64,000 bases of DNA from positions 5,327,849 through 5,391,848 of the forward strand of contig OU696584.1 in NCBI GenBank assembly GCA_916048095.2, in the 5' to 3' direction. Position 1 is the stretch's first letter; each line of letters starts with the position of its first letter. Below are positions 18,910 to 32,680 of this stretch, piece by piece. Below the pieces are notes generated by a model. It was not told where the DNA came from and ran no database searches. It saw nothing but the letters and a program-made list of their open reading frames with translations. The position numbers and the translations under genes are program-made. Source of the DNA: Sacculina carcini (taxonomy: Eukaryota; Arthropoda; Thecostraca; Sacculinidae).

Positions 18910-19981
18910 GAGAAGACCAAGAATAGAGCCCTGAGGCACACCGTTAGAAAGCAAAAGAGGGGAAGAAAAGGAAGAGTTAGAACGCACAGAAAAAACGTCT
19001 TGAAAAACATGAAGTCATGAGTGAGAGAGCAAAAGAGGATAAGCCAATAAGGAAGGGAGGTATTTGAACAATATAGGGTGTTTAACAAGATCGAAGGCGG
19101 AGGAAAGATCAAATAGGACGAGGAGGACTGAGTCACCGGAGGCAAACGATTGGAAGATACCATTTACAAGGCAAAGTAAAAAAGATTCGGTAAAATGATG
19201 TGAGACGAAACCGAACACAAGTCTCCGATACATTGTGAATTGTCAATATTATATTATTATTATTATTATTATTAATTACAGGCAAATCCAGTAGCATGGG
19301 AAGAGTGCAAGCACTATTACCACCCTAAAGTGGCCCCATGTACCGGAAGCGCCCAAAAGATTCAGAGAGAAAGAGAGCTCGAAGAGAAAAAAGTCTAGAA
19401 AGAGCGTTGGAAAGAAAATAATAAATAAATAACAATAAATAATATACCATCATCCGATAACAAACCATAATGTCACTCCGCCCACGTTCCTCAATAAATA
19501 ATAACAATCAACAATAAATATGTGATTCAGTAAATAACAGCCATCAATAAATAAGAATAAATATTAATGAATAAGTAATAAATAACAATCAAGAACAATA
19601 CATATGATTCAATAAGAAACATCCAACAAACAATATTAATATGATTCAATAAGTAACAACAACACAAATAAATATGATTCAATAAACAACAACAACAATA
19701 AATATGATTGAATAAACAGCAACAACAATAAATATGATTCAATAAACAACAACAACTATAAATATGATTCAATAAGCAGCAACAACAATAAATATGATTC
19801 AATAAACAACAACAGCCAACACTGAGTAAAAGTATAATTTAATAAATAACAACAACCAATAATAAATATTAATATATAGAGAGTAAAATAGGAATAAATA
19901 TAAATAAATACAAAATAAATAACAATAAGCATAAATAAATAACAATAAATATGAATAAATATATCATTAATGAGACTCAAT
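18910..19981. repeat. Composite repeat copy 2, right part
   Basis: Aligns with 373-1541: 18910-19233 is the rest of the minus-strand RT remnant (RRLVFGFVSHHFTE, DLSSAFDLVKH), 19240-19275 an (ATT)n tract, and 19664-19812 the 30-bp minisatellite with fewer units than copy 1. It ends at 'gactcaatag', directly abutting the next LINE. Confidence 0.88.
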
Positions 19982-19983
19982 AG

Positions 19984-21221
19984 TCAATTCCGCTCTTTCA
20001 GTAGCATTTCATTTACTTTGGCTTTGAATTTGTTCAAATTGTTCTGCGAGAAAGCCTCCTCCTTCAACGTGTTCCAAGTAGACACAGTGGCCGGAAGAAA
20101 GCTACGTTGGAATTGTTTTGTACGACAATGAGTTGGAACCATGCACTGGGAATGCTTTTTGGATGTAAACCGTGTGCTTCTTGCTGCCTCGAAATCATCA
20201 GGAATTGACTTGCTCATCGGATGATGGTCGTTGTGCTTGATCTTGTACAGCATGCACACGCTGCTGACCTTTCGACGATGGCAAATATCACCAAGAACCA
20301 ATCACCACAGAGGAACTTGTTCTAACAACTCTGTTGATGAGATTGAGGTGACAATCCGCAGCAGAAGACCACACGGGGGCGCAGTACTCCAGAATTGGCA
20401 AAATTAAACAGCAAAAACAACCTTTTGAGATTGTGCTGCTACCGAACATCCGATATGCCTTTCTTATAATTCCCAGTTTCCGCGATGCCGAACAAACTAG
20501 CTTCCGAATGTGACTCTCAAACGTCAGCTTTGAGTCTACATGTACTCCCAATATTTTGAGCTCATCACACACGTTGAGTTGGGCGTCATTTATGAGGATA
20601 GTTCCATGTGAGGGCTGAACGGTACGTGACCTAGAAAACAACAAGCATTTAGATTTCAAAGTGTTCAGCATCATATTCCACCTCTCACACCACTTCAGGA
20701 CGCTGCTGAGATCGTCGTTGACCGTTTGACGCACCTGTGGTCTGTCCGAAGGAGATGAAATTACAGCCATCAAGGTTATATCATCAGCATATCCATATAC
20801 AGGCTTGCGTGTGGTTGTGTACAGGTCAGCGGTGTAAATGTTGCACAAAACAGGACCCAGCACACTTCCCTGCGGGACACCGGACACAATGCTCTGCCAG
20901 CCACTGTATGCTCCATCGATGGCAGCACGTTGTACGCGATTGGATAGAAATTGATGCAAAACACTTAGCAAACGGCCGCCGACTCCAATGTTTCTCAGTT
21001 TTTGCAACAAGCCCTTGTGGCTCACACGGTCAAATGCCGCCGAGAAATCCAACTGCACAATCCAGGCTTCACTGCCTTTGTCTAGCACTTGCTGGAGCTC
21101 ATGCGTGATAGTAAGCAGAGCGTCAGTCGTGCTGAGTTTTTTGCGGTATACAAATTGGTTTTCCGACAGCAGATTGTTGCTCTCCAGGTACTTGGACAGT
21201 CTGGAAGATATCAAGTGCTAG
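19984..21221 (-). pseudogene. 5'-truncated LINE reverse transcriptase, second family
   Basis: 20288-21214 encodes a reverse transcriptase lacking the endonuclease and the RT N-terminus: LDFSAAFDRVSH, SGVPQGSVLGPVL, YGYADDITLM and LGVHVDSKLTF occur in order. 19984-20301 is the continuation in another frame (ICHRRKVSS to LLKERN, stop), so an indel near 20290-20310 breaks the gene. The sequence differs clearly from the L2-like element next door. 5' truncation is the usual result of incomplete target-primed reverse transcription. I do not assign the clade. It carries GC-balanced codons unlike the surrounding AT-rich DNA. Confidence 0.88.
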
Positions 21222-22954
21222 AGTATTTTATGAGTATTAATTCGTATTAATTATTTAATTATTAGTATTAATTCGAAAGTATTAATTCCTTGTAGAAGAC
21301 AAAATTATCCGTGACTTGCTTTAGGTTCACTTTGGAAAATTAAAAATTATACCGTATTGTAGAAAACGAAATTTCTAGCACGATGGTATACTTTATTGTT
21401 ATGTGTTACAAATATTTCTTGAGAAATAGGTAGAAAAATGAATTAATTTTAATCACCCGGTGTTCAAGTGCAATTTTGGATGTATTTGAGAATTTTGCCA
21501 ATTTTACACGTTATTTGTATCATTTGTGGGTATAAATTATAGCTTATCTTGTAGAACACAAAATTATCTACACAGTAGTATATTCCTGTGTAATCGCAAA
21601 TGCGCATAATAGCTGTCAAATTGGCAATATATCCTTTTGACTTTACACCGCCGAAACTTCCTTCAGATACACTTTGAAAAATTACAAATTATACCGTATT
21701 GTAGAAAACAAGATTTCTAGCACGATGGTATAATTTATTTTTATGTGTAACAAATATTTACTGAGAAATGGTAGAAAAATGAATATATTTTAGTCGCCCG
21801 GTGTTCATGTGTAATTTTGGATGTAATTGAGAATTTTGCCAATTTTACACGTTTTTTGTATCATTTGTGGGTATAAATTATAACTTATATTGTAGAACAC
21901 AAAATTCTCTACACAGTAGTATATTCTTGTGTAATCGCAAGTGCGTAAATTGTGTTTGGACTTCAGTGAATTTAAATCAGTGTATATTCATGTGTAATCG
22001 CAAGTGCGCATAATAGCTGTCAAATTGGCAACATGACATTTTGACTTTACACAGCCGTAACTTCCTTTAGATACATTTTGGAAAATTAAAAATTCTACCG
22101 TATTGTAGAAAACCAAATTTCTAGCACGATGGTATAATTCATTTTAATGTGTGACAATTAGTTTTTGAGAAATAGGTAGAAAAATGAATTAATTTAGGCG
22201 CCCGGTGATCAAGTGTAATTTTGGATGTATTTGAGAATTTTGCCAATTTCTCACGTTTTTTGTATCATTTGTGGGTATAAATTAACAAATTTCTTGTAGA
22301 ACACAAAATTATCTACACAATAGTATAATTTGTATAGCTGTAACATTGCTGGTTTATGAGGAATAGATAGCGGAATATTGACCAAAATATTCACGTTTTT
22401 TTGTGCTAATATTGCCTTTTTGATTTTGTCATTTTGACTTCACACCACCGTAACTTTTTTAATACACTTTGGAAAATTAAAAACTATACCGTGTTGTAGC
22501 AAACAAAATTTCCAGCATGATAGTATTATTTATTAAGATGTGTGATAATTAGTTTTTGAGGAATAGAGAAAAAAGTATAGAAAATCGGACGCGTGGAGTT
22601 TAAATTTTTAGACTGAATTTTTTTCCATTTTACATGTTTTATATCCAATTTTTGGGTATAAATTATAGTGTTTTGAGTAGAGCAGAAAATTTTCTACACA
22701 GTGGTATTATGTTTATAGTTGTACCATTGCTGGTTTAGTAAGAGTAGTCTTCAAAAAATTGACCAAAATTTTCGAATTTTTCAGGGTTAATTTTATCTTC
22801 TCACCGCGATAACTTTTTTTGGTTTCATTTTTTAAATTAAAAATATAACCTACAGTGTAGACAAAAACATTTCCAACATGATGATATAAATTTGCAGCAG
22901 GTACGCCAAGTGATTGCTGACTAGCAGCTCGTAGAAAATGGACCAAGGAAGGTG
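21222..22954 (+). repeat. Core satellite array, plus orientation
   Basis: After a short ATTAATT-rich junction (21222-21285) the interval holds core-satellite monomers with type A and type B palindromic boxes, followed by the variant 3' monomers that precede the microsatellite. Same organisation as 6561-8784. No gene. Confidence 0.83.
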
Positions 22955-23063
22955 GGACACACACACACAGACACACACACACACAAATTAAAATAAGTAT
23001 ACACAAATAAGTATAGTATACACTGTAAGTTAAATGAAAAATTTAACTTACAGTGTATACTAT
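22955..23063. repeat. (CA)n microsatellite and perfect 23-bp hairpin at a satellite inversion point
   Basis: (CA)n at about 22958-22985. Then 23013-23035 is the exact reverse complement of 23041-23063 with a 5-nt loop (gaaaa). Plus-oriented satellite lies to the left and minus-oriented satellite to the right, so the hairpin marks the inversion breakpoint. Confidence 0.9.
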
Positions 23064-23545
23064 TGTGTAGATAATTTTGTGTTCTACAAGAAAAATTAGA
23101 ATTATACCCTGCAAATAATACAAAAAACGTGTAAAATTGGCAAAATTCTCAAAGACATCCAAAATTACACTTGAACACCGGGCGAATAAAATTAATTCAT
23201 TTTTCTACTATTTCTCAGTAACTATTTGTTACACATTAAAATAAATTATACCATCGTGCTAGAAATCTAGTTTTCTACAATACGGTATAATTTGTAATTT
23301 TCCAAAGGGTATCTGAAGGAAGTAACGGCGTTGTAAAGTCAAAAGCACATATTGCCAATTTGACAGCTATTATGCGCACTTGCGATTACACAGGAATATA
23401 CACCGATTAAATTTCACTGAAGCCCAATCACAATTAAGAATGCATCATATTAGCTCCAAGCATGGATGGTGTGGTTTTATTGGGTACACTTTAATTAATG
23501 CTACACTATACTGAATATAAAGGCTTTATTGTCCTCAATAACGTT
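23064..23545 (-). repeat. Core satellite, minus orientation
   Basis: Reverse complement of the 6600-7300 type monomers, ending next to a box near 23547. Confidence 0.8.
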
Positions 23546-25440
23546 CCGCACGACGGGCGGGTAAAATGCTATTGGGAACAAAGTAAACTACTGAATTTAA
23601 CTGTGTAATATAATTGGTTTAATTTCAAGTTGCATAAGCATAAGTTGCATAAGGATATGGGTTGCAATATCATGTAATGCCAACTTATGCTGTTTTAGCG
23701 GAAGCATTAACCTGGAATTATAGAGATGACAGAAGGTTGCATTGTTTTGATTGTGTTGTGGAAAAACATGTTTTCTAAATTGAAACATAAATTTCACATT
23801 TAGACTTTTAGATTAGCTATAACTTTCATGTGGGTTTGTTTTTCTTTTTCAATTTGCACTAATTTTTTTATGAATTGAATATTAATTATATTTTATGAAC
23901 TGTTCCGCACGACGGGCGAATTAAATGTATCTATAAAGAGTGGGTTTAAATGATAGCGAGGTATATGATATTTTGCTAGCAGTAAATATTCTAGCGATAA
24001 AAGTAGAATAGCTCTTAAGCAAATGATTTTGGAGAATGATGTGAACCTTTAAATATATTTTGCGATCTGATGATATATGTATTAGGAATAATACGTAGCA
24101 GAATATAGATTGCATAATATAATATCGGCTGTAATATCAAGGGCTGCATTATCGATGTAATCCAAAAAATAACAACTGTATGAATATGATGCATTAGTGC
24201 ATATGATGCATATATTTGTCAAAATAAGAACAAAAATATTCACATTTAGACTTTTCTATTGGTTAAGATATTTATAGGTTACATTTTTTGCTTTTCAATT
24301 TGTATTCATTATATTTTATGGATTTGATATGAATTTTATTGTATGAATTGTTTCGCACGACGGGTGGGTTTAAAAAAGTGTTTTTAGATCATTTTTTCAA
24401 ATGGTTCATTTAAAAAAAGGTTTTTTTTTTTAAAATAAAAATGTTCCGCGGGCAGCAACTATAGACAATAGAACGTTCAATTTACCCTGTAGAATTAATC
24501 CATACACAAAACCAATGGATTTGACTTCAAGATGGAGAACGGATCGTGTTCGAGTTCTGAATTATTCAGCACGACGGGCGGGTTTAAAAATGACTCAGGC
24601 GGACTGAGGGGAAATATTGTGTCGAAATAAAAATAATTAAACTTATAATTTTCAATTGATTAATATTTTTATGAGTGTACCCTATTTCATTTTTATTTTT
24701 CCATATCTTTTATGAATTGAATATGAATTTCATGTTATGAATTGCTCCGCACAACTGGCGGGTTTTAATGCTATATATATACATAAAGAAGAAATTATCT
24801 GTCTGTCTGTGTATGTATGCTTGAATATGAGGTGACAGAATTGCGCTGGCTCATGGTTCGCTGGTTCAATTATCAGGGGCTTCAAACGCAAACGAAGCGA
24901 TGGCTCATTTTTATGAAATAAAAATGTCCCGCGGGCAGCAATAAAACGTTCAATTTCACCGTATAGAATGAATTCATATACAAAACTAATGGATTTGACT
25001 TCAAGAACCAGAACGGATGGTGTTCGAGTTCTGAATTTTTCCTCACGTCGGGCGGGTTTAAATATGAGGCGGGTTGAGTGAAAATATTTTGTCAAAATAA
25101 AATTAAAAATAATGAAATTTAGACTTTTTAATTGATTAAGGTCTTCATGAGTTTGCCTTATTTATTTTTAATTTGCAATATTTTTATGAATTGTTCCGCA
25201 CAACGGGCGGGTTTAAATGCGGTTTTAATGCTATATATATACATAAAGAAGAAATTATCTGTCTGTCTGTGTATGTATGCTTGAGTATGAGGTGACATAA
25301 TTGCGCTGGTTCATGGTTCGCTGGTTCAATGATCAGGGGCTTCAAACGCAAACGAAGCGATGGCTCATTTTTATGAAATAAAAATGTCCCGCGGGCAGCA
25401 ATAAAACGTTCAATTTCACCGTGTAGAATGAATTCATATA
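23546..25440 (-). repeat. Box-motif mosaic, minus orientation
   Basis: Contains boxes near 23547, 23905, 24355, 24570, 24745, 25048 and 25195, a shortened copy of module M (23900-24200, middle part missing) and two (CAGA)-tailed 460-bp type units (about 24770-25200 and 25225-25440). No gene. Confidence 0.75.
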
Positions 25441-25925
25441 CAAAACTAATGGATAAAAGATATCCTAGAAGATATATAAGATATGTGTGTGTGTGTCTGT
25501 GTGTGTGTCTGTGTGTGTGTTCGACCCTCCTTGGTCCATTTTCTATCAGCTATTATTCGGCCACCATCCAGCCTACCCGCTAACAATTTATACCATCACG
25601 TTGGAAATTTTCTTGTCTACACGATAGGATAAATTTCTAATTTTAAAAATAAGACCAAAAAAAGTTATCGCGGTGAAAACACAAAATGAACCCTGAAAAA
25701 TGCGAAAATTGTGGTCAATGCTCTGCCATCTACTCCTCATAAACCAGAAATGGTACAGCCAAACAGATTATACCACTGTGTAGAAAATTTTCTGTTCTAC
25801 AAGATAGGTTATAATTCATATCCAAAAATAGAACATAAAAGATGTAAACATGACAAAATTTCAATCTATATTCAAAATTATATTTATACCTATTTACAAA
25901 ATTATATTTACACTTATATTTATAC
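25441..25925 (-). repeat. (GT)n microsatellite and end-type core satellite, minus orientation
   Basis: (GT)n/(TGTC) run at about 25480-25520, then 'ttcgaccctccttggtccat' and palindromic boxes near 25585 and 25770. At about 25926 the sequence switches to plus orientation. Confidence 0.8.
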
Positions 25926-27245
25926 CTATTTATCAAATCCATAAAATATAATGAATACAAATTGAAAAGCAAAAAATGTAACCTATAAATATCTTAACCA
26001 ATAGAAAAGTCTAAATGTGAATATTTTTGTTCTTATTTTGACAAATATTATCCTCAACCCGCCTGATATATAAATCTGCCCGTCGTGTGGTATAATTCAG
26101 AACACAAACACGAAACAAACAATGAAAGATGATGAAATCTTTTCATCAGACTGTTTCCAAACTATATTTATTACTTAACATCATTCCCCAATATCATTTG
26201 CTTAAGTACTATTTCACTTTTACCGCTATAATATTTATTGTTAAAATTTATATATTTTCCGCTATCATTAAAACCCAATATAACCTGAGTCAAACCTACC
26301 CAACCCAACCCAACCATTCAATCTTGACCGCTCTCAGCCTAGTCTGAGGTGATTTAACTTATTAGTTTGTGATCACAAAATATACTGATGCGATCATAAT
26401 TTGTAATCAGAAGACTGAGATTATCTACCCCAGGGGTCCCAAACACGCGGCCCACCAATACTTTTCTCTCAACCCGCCAATATAGTATCGGGACCAAACT
26501 GTAAGGTAGCTAAATTCACATTTGTTGCATAATGCGATATAATTTTACACCATTATCATATTATCTCATAATTCCCGGTTAATGCTTCCACTAATGCATC
26601 ATATTCATACAGTTGTTATTTTTTGGATTACATCGATAATGCAGCCCTTGATATTACAGCCGATATTATATTATGCAATCTATATTCTGCTACGTATTAT
26701 TCCTAATACATATATCATCAGATCGCAAAATATATTTAAAGGTTCACATCATTCTCCAAAATCATTTGCTTAAGAGCTATTCTACATTTATCGCTAGAAT
26801 ATTTACTGCTAGCAAAATATCATATACCTCGCTATCATTTAAACCCACTCTTTATAGATACATTTAATTCGCCCGTCGTGCGGAACAGTTCATAAAATAT
26901 AATTAATATTCAATTCATAAAAAAATTAGTGCAAATTGAAAAAGAAAAACAAACCCACAGGAAAGTTATAGCTAATCTAAAAGTCTAAATGTGAAATTTA
27001 TGTTTCAATTTAGAAAACATGTTTTTCCACAACACTATCAAAACAATGCAACCTTCTGTCATCTCTATAATTCCAGGTTAATGCTTCCGCTAAAACAGCA
27101 TAAGTTGGCATTACATGATATTGCAACCCATATCCTTATGCAACTTATGCTTATGCAACTTGAAATTAAACCAATTAAATTACACAGTTAAATTCAGTAG
27201 TTTACTTTGTTCCCAATAGCATTTTACCCGCCCGTCGTGCGGAAC
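25926..27245 (+). repeat. Box-motif mosaic with full module M, plus orientation
   Basis: Counterpart, in opposite orientation, of 23546-24330, but with the complete module M (about 26090-26880). Boxes near 26070, 26870 and 27228. No gene. Confidence 0.78.
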
Positions 27246-29165
27246 GTTATTGAGGACAATAAAGCCTTTATATTCAGTAGAGTGTAGCATTAATTAAACT
27301 GTACGCAATAAAACCACACCATCCATGCTTGGAGATAATATGATGCATTCTTAATTGTGATTGGGCTTCAGTGAAATTTAATCGGTGTATATTCCTGTGT
27401 AATCGCAAGTGCGCATAATAGCTGTCAAATTGGCAATATGTCCTTTTGACTTTACACCGCCGTAACTTCCTTCAGATACCCTTTGGAAAATTACAAATTA
27501 TACCGTATTGTAGAAGAAAAGATTTCTAGAACGATGGTATAATTTATTTTTATGTGTAACAAATAGTTACTGAGAAATAGTAGAAAAATGAATTAATTTT
27601 AGTCGCCCGGTGTTCAAGTGTAATTTTGGATGTATTTGAGAATTTTGCCAATTTTACACGTTTTTTGTATCATTTGTGGGTATAAATTATAGCTTATCTT
27701 GTAGAACACAAAATTCTCTACACAGTAGTATATTCCTGTGTAATCGCAAGTGCGTAAATTGTGATTGGACTTCAGTGAAATTTAATCAGTGTATATTCAT
27801 GTGTAATCGCAAGTACGCATAATAGCTGTCAAATTGGCAACATGACATTTTGACTTTACACCGGCGTAACTTCCTTCAGATACACTTTGGAAAATTAATA
27901 ATTATACCGTACTGTAGGAAACAAAATTTCTAGCACGATGGTATAATTAATTTTAATGTATGACAAATAGTTCCTGAGAAATGGGTATAAAAATGAATAA
28001 ATTGTAGTCACCCGGTGTTCAAGTGTCATTTTGGATGTATTTGAGAATTTTGCCAATTTTACACATTTTTTGTATCATTTGTGGGTATAAATTACACCTT
28101 TTCTTGTAGAACACAAAATTCTCTACACAGTAGTATATTCCTGTGTAATCGCAAGTGCGCATAATAGCTGTCAAATTGGCAATATGTCCTTTTGACTTTA
28201 CACCGCCGTCACTTCCTTCAGATACACTTTGGAAAATTAAGAATTATACCGCATTTTAAAAAATACAATTTCCAGCACGATGATATAATTTATTTTAATG
28301 TGTGACAAATAGTTCCTGAGAAATAGGTAGAAAAATGAATTAATTTAGGCGCCCGGTGATCAAGTGTAATTTTGGATGTATTTGACAATTTTGCCAATTT
28401 TGCACATTTGTTGTATCATTTGTGGGTATAAATTATAACTTTTCTTGTAGAACACAAAATTATCTACACAATAGTATAATTTTTATAGCTGTACCATTGC
28501 TGGTTTATGAGGAATAGATAGGGGAATATTTACCAAAACATTCACGGTTTCCAGTGCTAATTTTGCATTTTTGACTTTGTCATTTTGACTTCACACCGCC
28601 GTAACTTTTTTTTAATACACTTTGGAAAATTAAAAATTATACCGTGTTGTAGCAAACAAAATTCCCAGCATGATGGTATTATTTATTTAGTTGTGTGATA
28701 ATTAGTTTTTGATACATAAAGAAAAAAGTATAGAAAATCGGACGCGTGGAGTATAAATATAATTTTGAATATAGATTGAAATTTTGTCATGTTTACATCT
28801 TTTATGTTCTATTTTTGGATATGAATTATAACTTATCTTGTAGAACAGAAAATTCTCTACACAGTGGTATAATCTGTTTGGCTGTACCATTTCTGGTTTA
28901 TGAGAAGTAGATGGCAGAGCATTGACCACAATTTTCGCATTTTTCAGGGTTCATTTTGTCTTTTCACCGCTATAACTTTTTTTGATTTCATTTTTGAAAT
29001 TTAAAATTTAATTTAAAGTGTAGACAAGAAAATTTCCAACGTGATGGTATAAATTGTTAGCAGGTAGGCTGAGTGGTGGCCGAATAATAGCTGATAGAAA
29101 ATGGACCAAGGAGGGTCGAACACACACACAGACACACACACACAGACACACACAGAGGATCTCTT
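27246..29165 (+). repeat. Core satellite array with terminal (CA)n, plus orientation
   Basis: Full satellite array with alternating type A and B boxes, end-type monomers (28580-29100), 'atggaccaaggagggtcgaa' and (CACAGA)n to about 29158. Very similar to 39546-41755. Confidence 0.85.
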
Positions 29166-29778
29166 TTATACTTTATACTATATATACTACTGTGTAGATA
29201 ATTTTGTGTTCTACAAGATAAGCTATAAATTATACCCACAAATGATACAAAAAACGTGTAAAATTGGCAAAATTCTCAAGTACATCCAAAATTACACTTG
29301 AACACTGGGCGACTAAAATAAATACATTTTTCTACTATTTTCCAGTAACTATTTATTACACATACAAATATATTATACCATCGTGCTGGAAATTTTGTTT
29401 TCTACAATGCAGTATACTTTTTTATTTTCCAAAGTGTATCTGAAGGAAGTTACGGCGGTGTAAAGTCAAAAGGACATATTGCCAATTTGACAGCTATTAT
29501 GCGCAATTGCGATTTCACAGGAATATACACCGATTAAATTTCACTGAAGCCCAATCACAATTAAGAATGTATCATATTAGCTCCAAGCATGGATGGTGTG
29601 GTTTTATTGCGTACCGTTTAATTAATGCTACACTATACTGAATATAAAGGCTTTATTGTCCTCAATATTTACACATGAATTGTTCCGCACGACGGGCGGG
29701 TAAAATGCTACTGGGAACAAAGTAAACTACTGAATTTTACTGTGTAATTTAATTGGTTTTATTTCAAGTTGCATACGC
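29166..29778 (-). repeat. Core satellite and box, minus orientation
   Basis: Orientation flips at about 29180 ('atactactgtgtagataatt'). Satellite to about 29660, a box near 29683-29697, then 'caagttgcatacgc' up to the TTAA where the piggyBac element is inserted. Confidence 0.8.
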
Positions 29779-29782
29779 TTAA

Positions 29783-29801
29783 CCCGGCATTTCCTAGAGT
29801 A
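29783..29801 (+). repeat. piggyBac left terminal inverted repeat
   Basis: Starts CCCGGCATTTCCTAGA directly after TTAA. It matches the right end with a few substitutions; both share the TTCCTAGA core. Confidence 0.9.
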
Positions 29802-29910
29802 TTTTTTTCAACCGATTTTCTTCAGATTTACGTCAACTACTTCAATTGACCACCTGACGCAGTAGCTGAAGTATGGTAACTGCAACTCTTTTGGTTTTGG
29901 CATACTAGAG

Positions 29911-29950
29911 GTGGACATATATGTCCATCTAGGAATATCTGGGTACAAAA
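29911..29950 (+). repeat. piggyBac left subterminal inverted repeat
   Basis: Contains the palindrome GGACATATATGTCC followed by ATCTAGGAATATCTGGGTAC, a degenerate copy of the terminal repeat. Its mirror lies at about 32268-32310, inside transposase intron 1. Subterminal repeats serve as transposase binding sites in known piggyBac elements. Confidence 0.8.
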
Positions 29951-29959
29951 TCTCATCAT

Positions 29960-30303
<344 letters not shown>

Positions 30304-32465
30304 TTATCGTGTGTGGTACTGAATAAAACACTCAATGCAAAGGAAAACCTCGCATTTGACGCAGATGTAACTCACTCTCGAGATATGACAACAGGGACAT
30401 GTCCCACGCCTGTTCTCTGCAGCTTTCCTGACCAGATGACCTATGTTGTCATAACGGAGTTCATTAGCAGCAGCAGTACCAACTCGCCGATAAAATGTCC
30501 GTGAGTTCCGTTTCGAGGCAGCATTCGTCAAAATCGAAACAGCAATGTCTCTCCTGAAAGCAACTTGCGTTTGTCTTCCTCCCGCACCAATGTGCAATCT
30601 CCACGCGTTTTGGGCGCTGACATCCAACAACCATGTGAACGGGCTCCACCACCACTTCTTTCCTCCTACACTCACTCTTGCATGATTGATGTGCTGGTCC
30701 ATGCGGTCGGTTCCTCCCATACACTCATTATATTTAGCGACAACGTGGGGTCGGGAGACATTCACGTGCTTTCTGTCAGTTCGGGAATACCTTCGAACAG
30801 GTTTTACAGGTTTATCGCCGTAACTGGTAGATGCCAGGGTCACGGCCGAATTGTCCTTCCATCTGGTAAGGATAACATTGTGAGAGGTTACCACTTCCGT
30901 GCTCCCACGAGACTTTTTCTTGAACGCATCTATCCCAGTCAGTGGAGGGGCTCCTGGAATACGGTTCGCCCGAATTGTGCCAGTCAGGTCATACCCCCGA
31001 CAAGTCATTTCCTTCAACAACTGCATGGAAGTGAAGTAGTTGTCGACATAGAAATGGAATGGTAATTCCTTGAGGTCGGGTCTCATGTTCTCCAGAAGGT
31101 CCAGAACAGAGGCTCCAGACCTGCCACAGATCTTGACATGTGTTGCAGCGTTCTCCGCAATGCTTTTTCCTTGATAGAAGTCAAAGGAGAAAAGGTAGCC
31201 ATCAGGAGTGTTTTGACACCACGATTTGAAACCGAACCTAATTGGTTTGGTTCTTATTGCTTGCTTTAGCGAATGCCTCCCAAAATATTTGATCATGGAT
31301 TCGTCATGTGAAACATTCCTTCTAGCTACGAAGTTCGCCATGCATCTCTCTTGGAGGTGGCGCATAAGAGGGCGCAACTTCCAGAAACTGTCACTGTCAC
31401 AGGGATCATGAGCAAAGTGGAGGTTGTTTTTGATGGCTTCGAATCTGTCTCTCGTCATCGCGCCAGCTACCAATGGATTGTGTGTATCTGGAGATGATTG
31501 CCAGTACATGCGATATGAAGGCAGAGGCACGTACCCCAAGAGAAGGAGGATTCCAAGAAACACCTTGACTTCATCCACAGAGACCTGAAAAAGGACAAGA
31601 ATATCATAAATAGTGGTCCACTTAGTCTTATGGTAAATTTCATCAGCACATTACATGATTTGGCACTTACAGAAGAATGATAGCTTACAAATTATGAGTG
31701 TGATAAAGAGTTTACCTTGAGATTTGGCCTGCCGTTTGTTAGGGAGTACTCGTTCGACTCTATGCAAACGAAGTTCAAAAAGGCATCATCCCAGAAGAGA
31801 AAGAACAGTTCCTGAGGTGTTTTTCCAATGTAACGGTCGTGGCTGAATTCAGGAAATGGTCTTGGATTGCGAGGAGGAAGTGACTGCGCTCTCTTCCAAG
31901 TTGGAATATATCTCCCCTGCACACGGCGTGTTGATTGAGAACGTCTGCATCGTTTATTAATACCCCCTTGACTTCTTGCACCAAATGAGGTTGTCGGTGT
32001 TTCATCGTCTTCAATATCAGATGCAATACAATCTTCGTCGGTATGGCCAGAAAGGGGATGCCAAACTTCTGCTGGGGCTTGAAGAACAGCAGCAGAAAAA
32101 TGGTCTGGATCCTTTTCTTTTTCGTCCTCAGAACCCGAATAGCCATCCGACAAGTCACCTTCCGGAGGCTGAATGACAACATCTACACTTTCCGTATCAT
32201 TCTCATCGACCTCCAGGATATCCAGTATATCATTCACAGTCAACCACCGACTGAAACAAGAAACACGAAATTTTGTACCCAGATATTCCTAGATAGACAT
32301 ATATGTCTAGTCAGTATGTTAACATGTATAATCAAGAGGATACTGGAATGTGAACTCAAGTACCGATATAATTTGAAAGACATATTCATAACAAATGCAT
32401 TCATACAAAAAAAATCAATAAACATGACCATGATTTCTAATTACTCACCGATCGCTGGAAGTCAT
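30304..32465 (-). CDS. piggyBac transposase (three exons, intact)
   Basis: Exons 32465-32449, 32250-31716 and 31584-30304 join to 610 codons with no stop. Intron 1 (32448-32251) starts GTGAGT and ends TTTCAG; intron 2 (31715-31585) starts GTAAAC and ends TTTCAG. The ATG at 32465 follows an A-rich leader, and exon 1 (MTSSD plus two bases) joins in phase to give MTSSDRRWLTV. Residues about 20-80 are acidic, as usual for the family. The DDE_Tnp_1_7 core follows, with candidate catalytic aspartates at 278 (SHDESMIKYFGR), 365 (FYVDNYFTS) and 477 (MGGTDRMDQ), at spacing close to the known D/D/D triad. The C-terminus is a cysteine-rich zinc domain (CPCC, CVKC, CIEC, final His). It catalyses cut-and-paste at TTAA in the nucleus. 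The length is normal for the family. Confidence 0.93.
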
Positions 32466-32680
32466 TTTTTTTGTTGAGCGCACGGACGGTATTCACTGTA
32501 TGGAAACAGCTGCAATACTGAGAAAAACGAACGGAGAGTGCCGTGAATGCGCATCAGGATTCCAGGGTTGCCAATTCACTCAAGCAAAACAATACTAAAC
32601 GCCTTGGTAACACAGTTTGTCTTTAAATCATGTCTTTTGTGAACTAGACAAATATGTACATCTAGGAATTCCCGGGTTAA

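Noticed and set aside
30313-31411. Plus-strand ORFs opposite the transposase
   Set aside because: Shadow frames of the minus-strand piggyBac coding exons.
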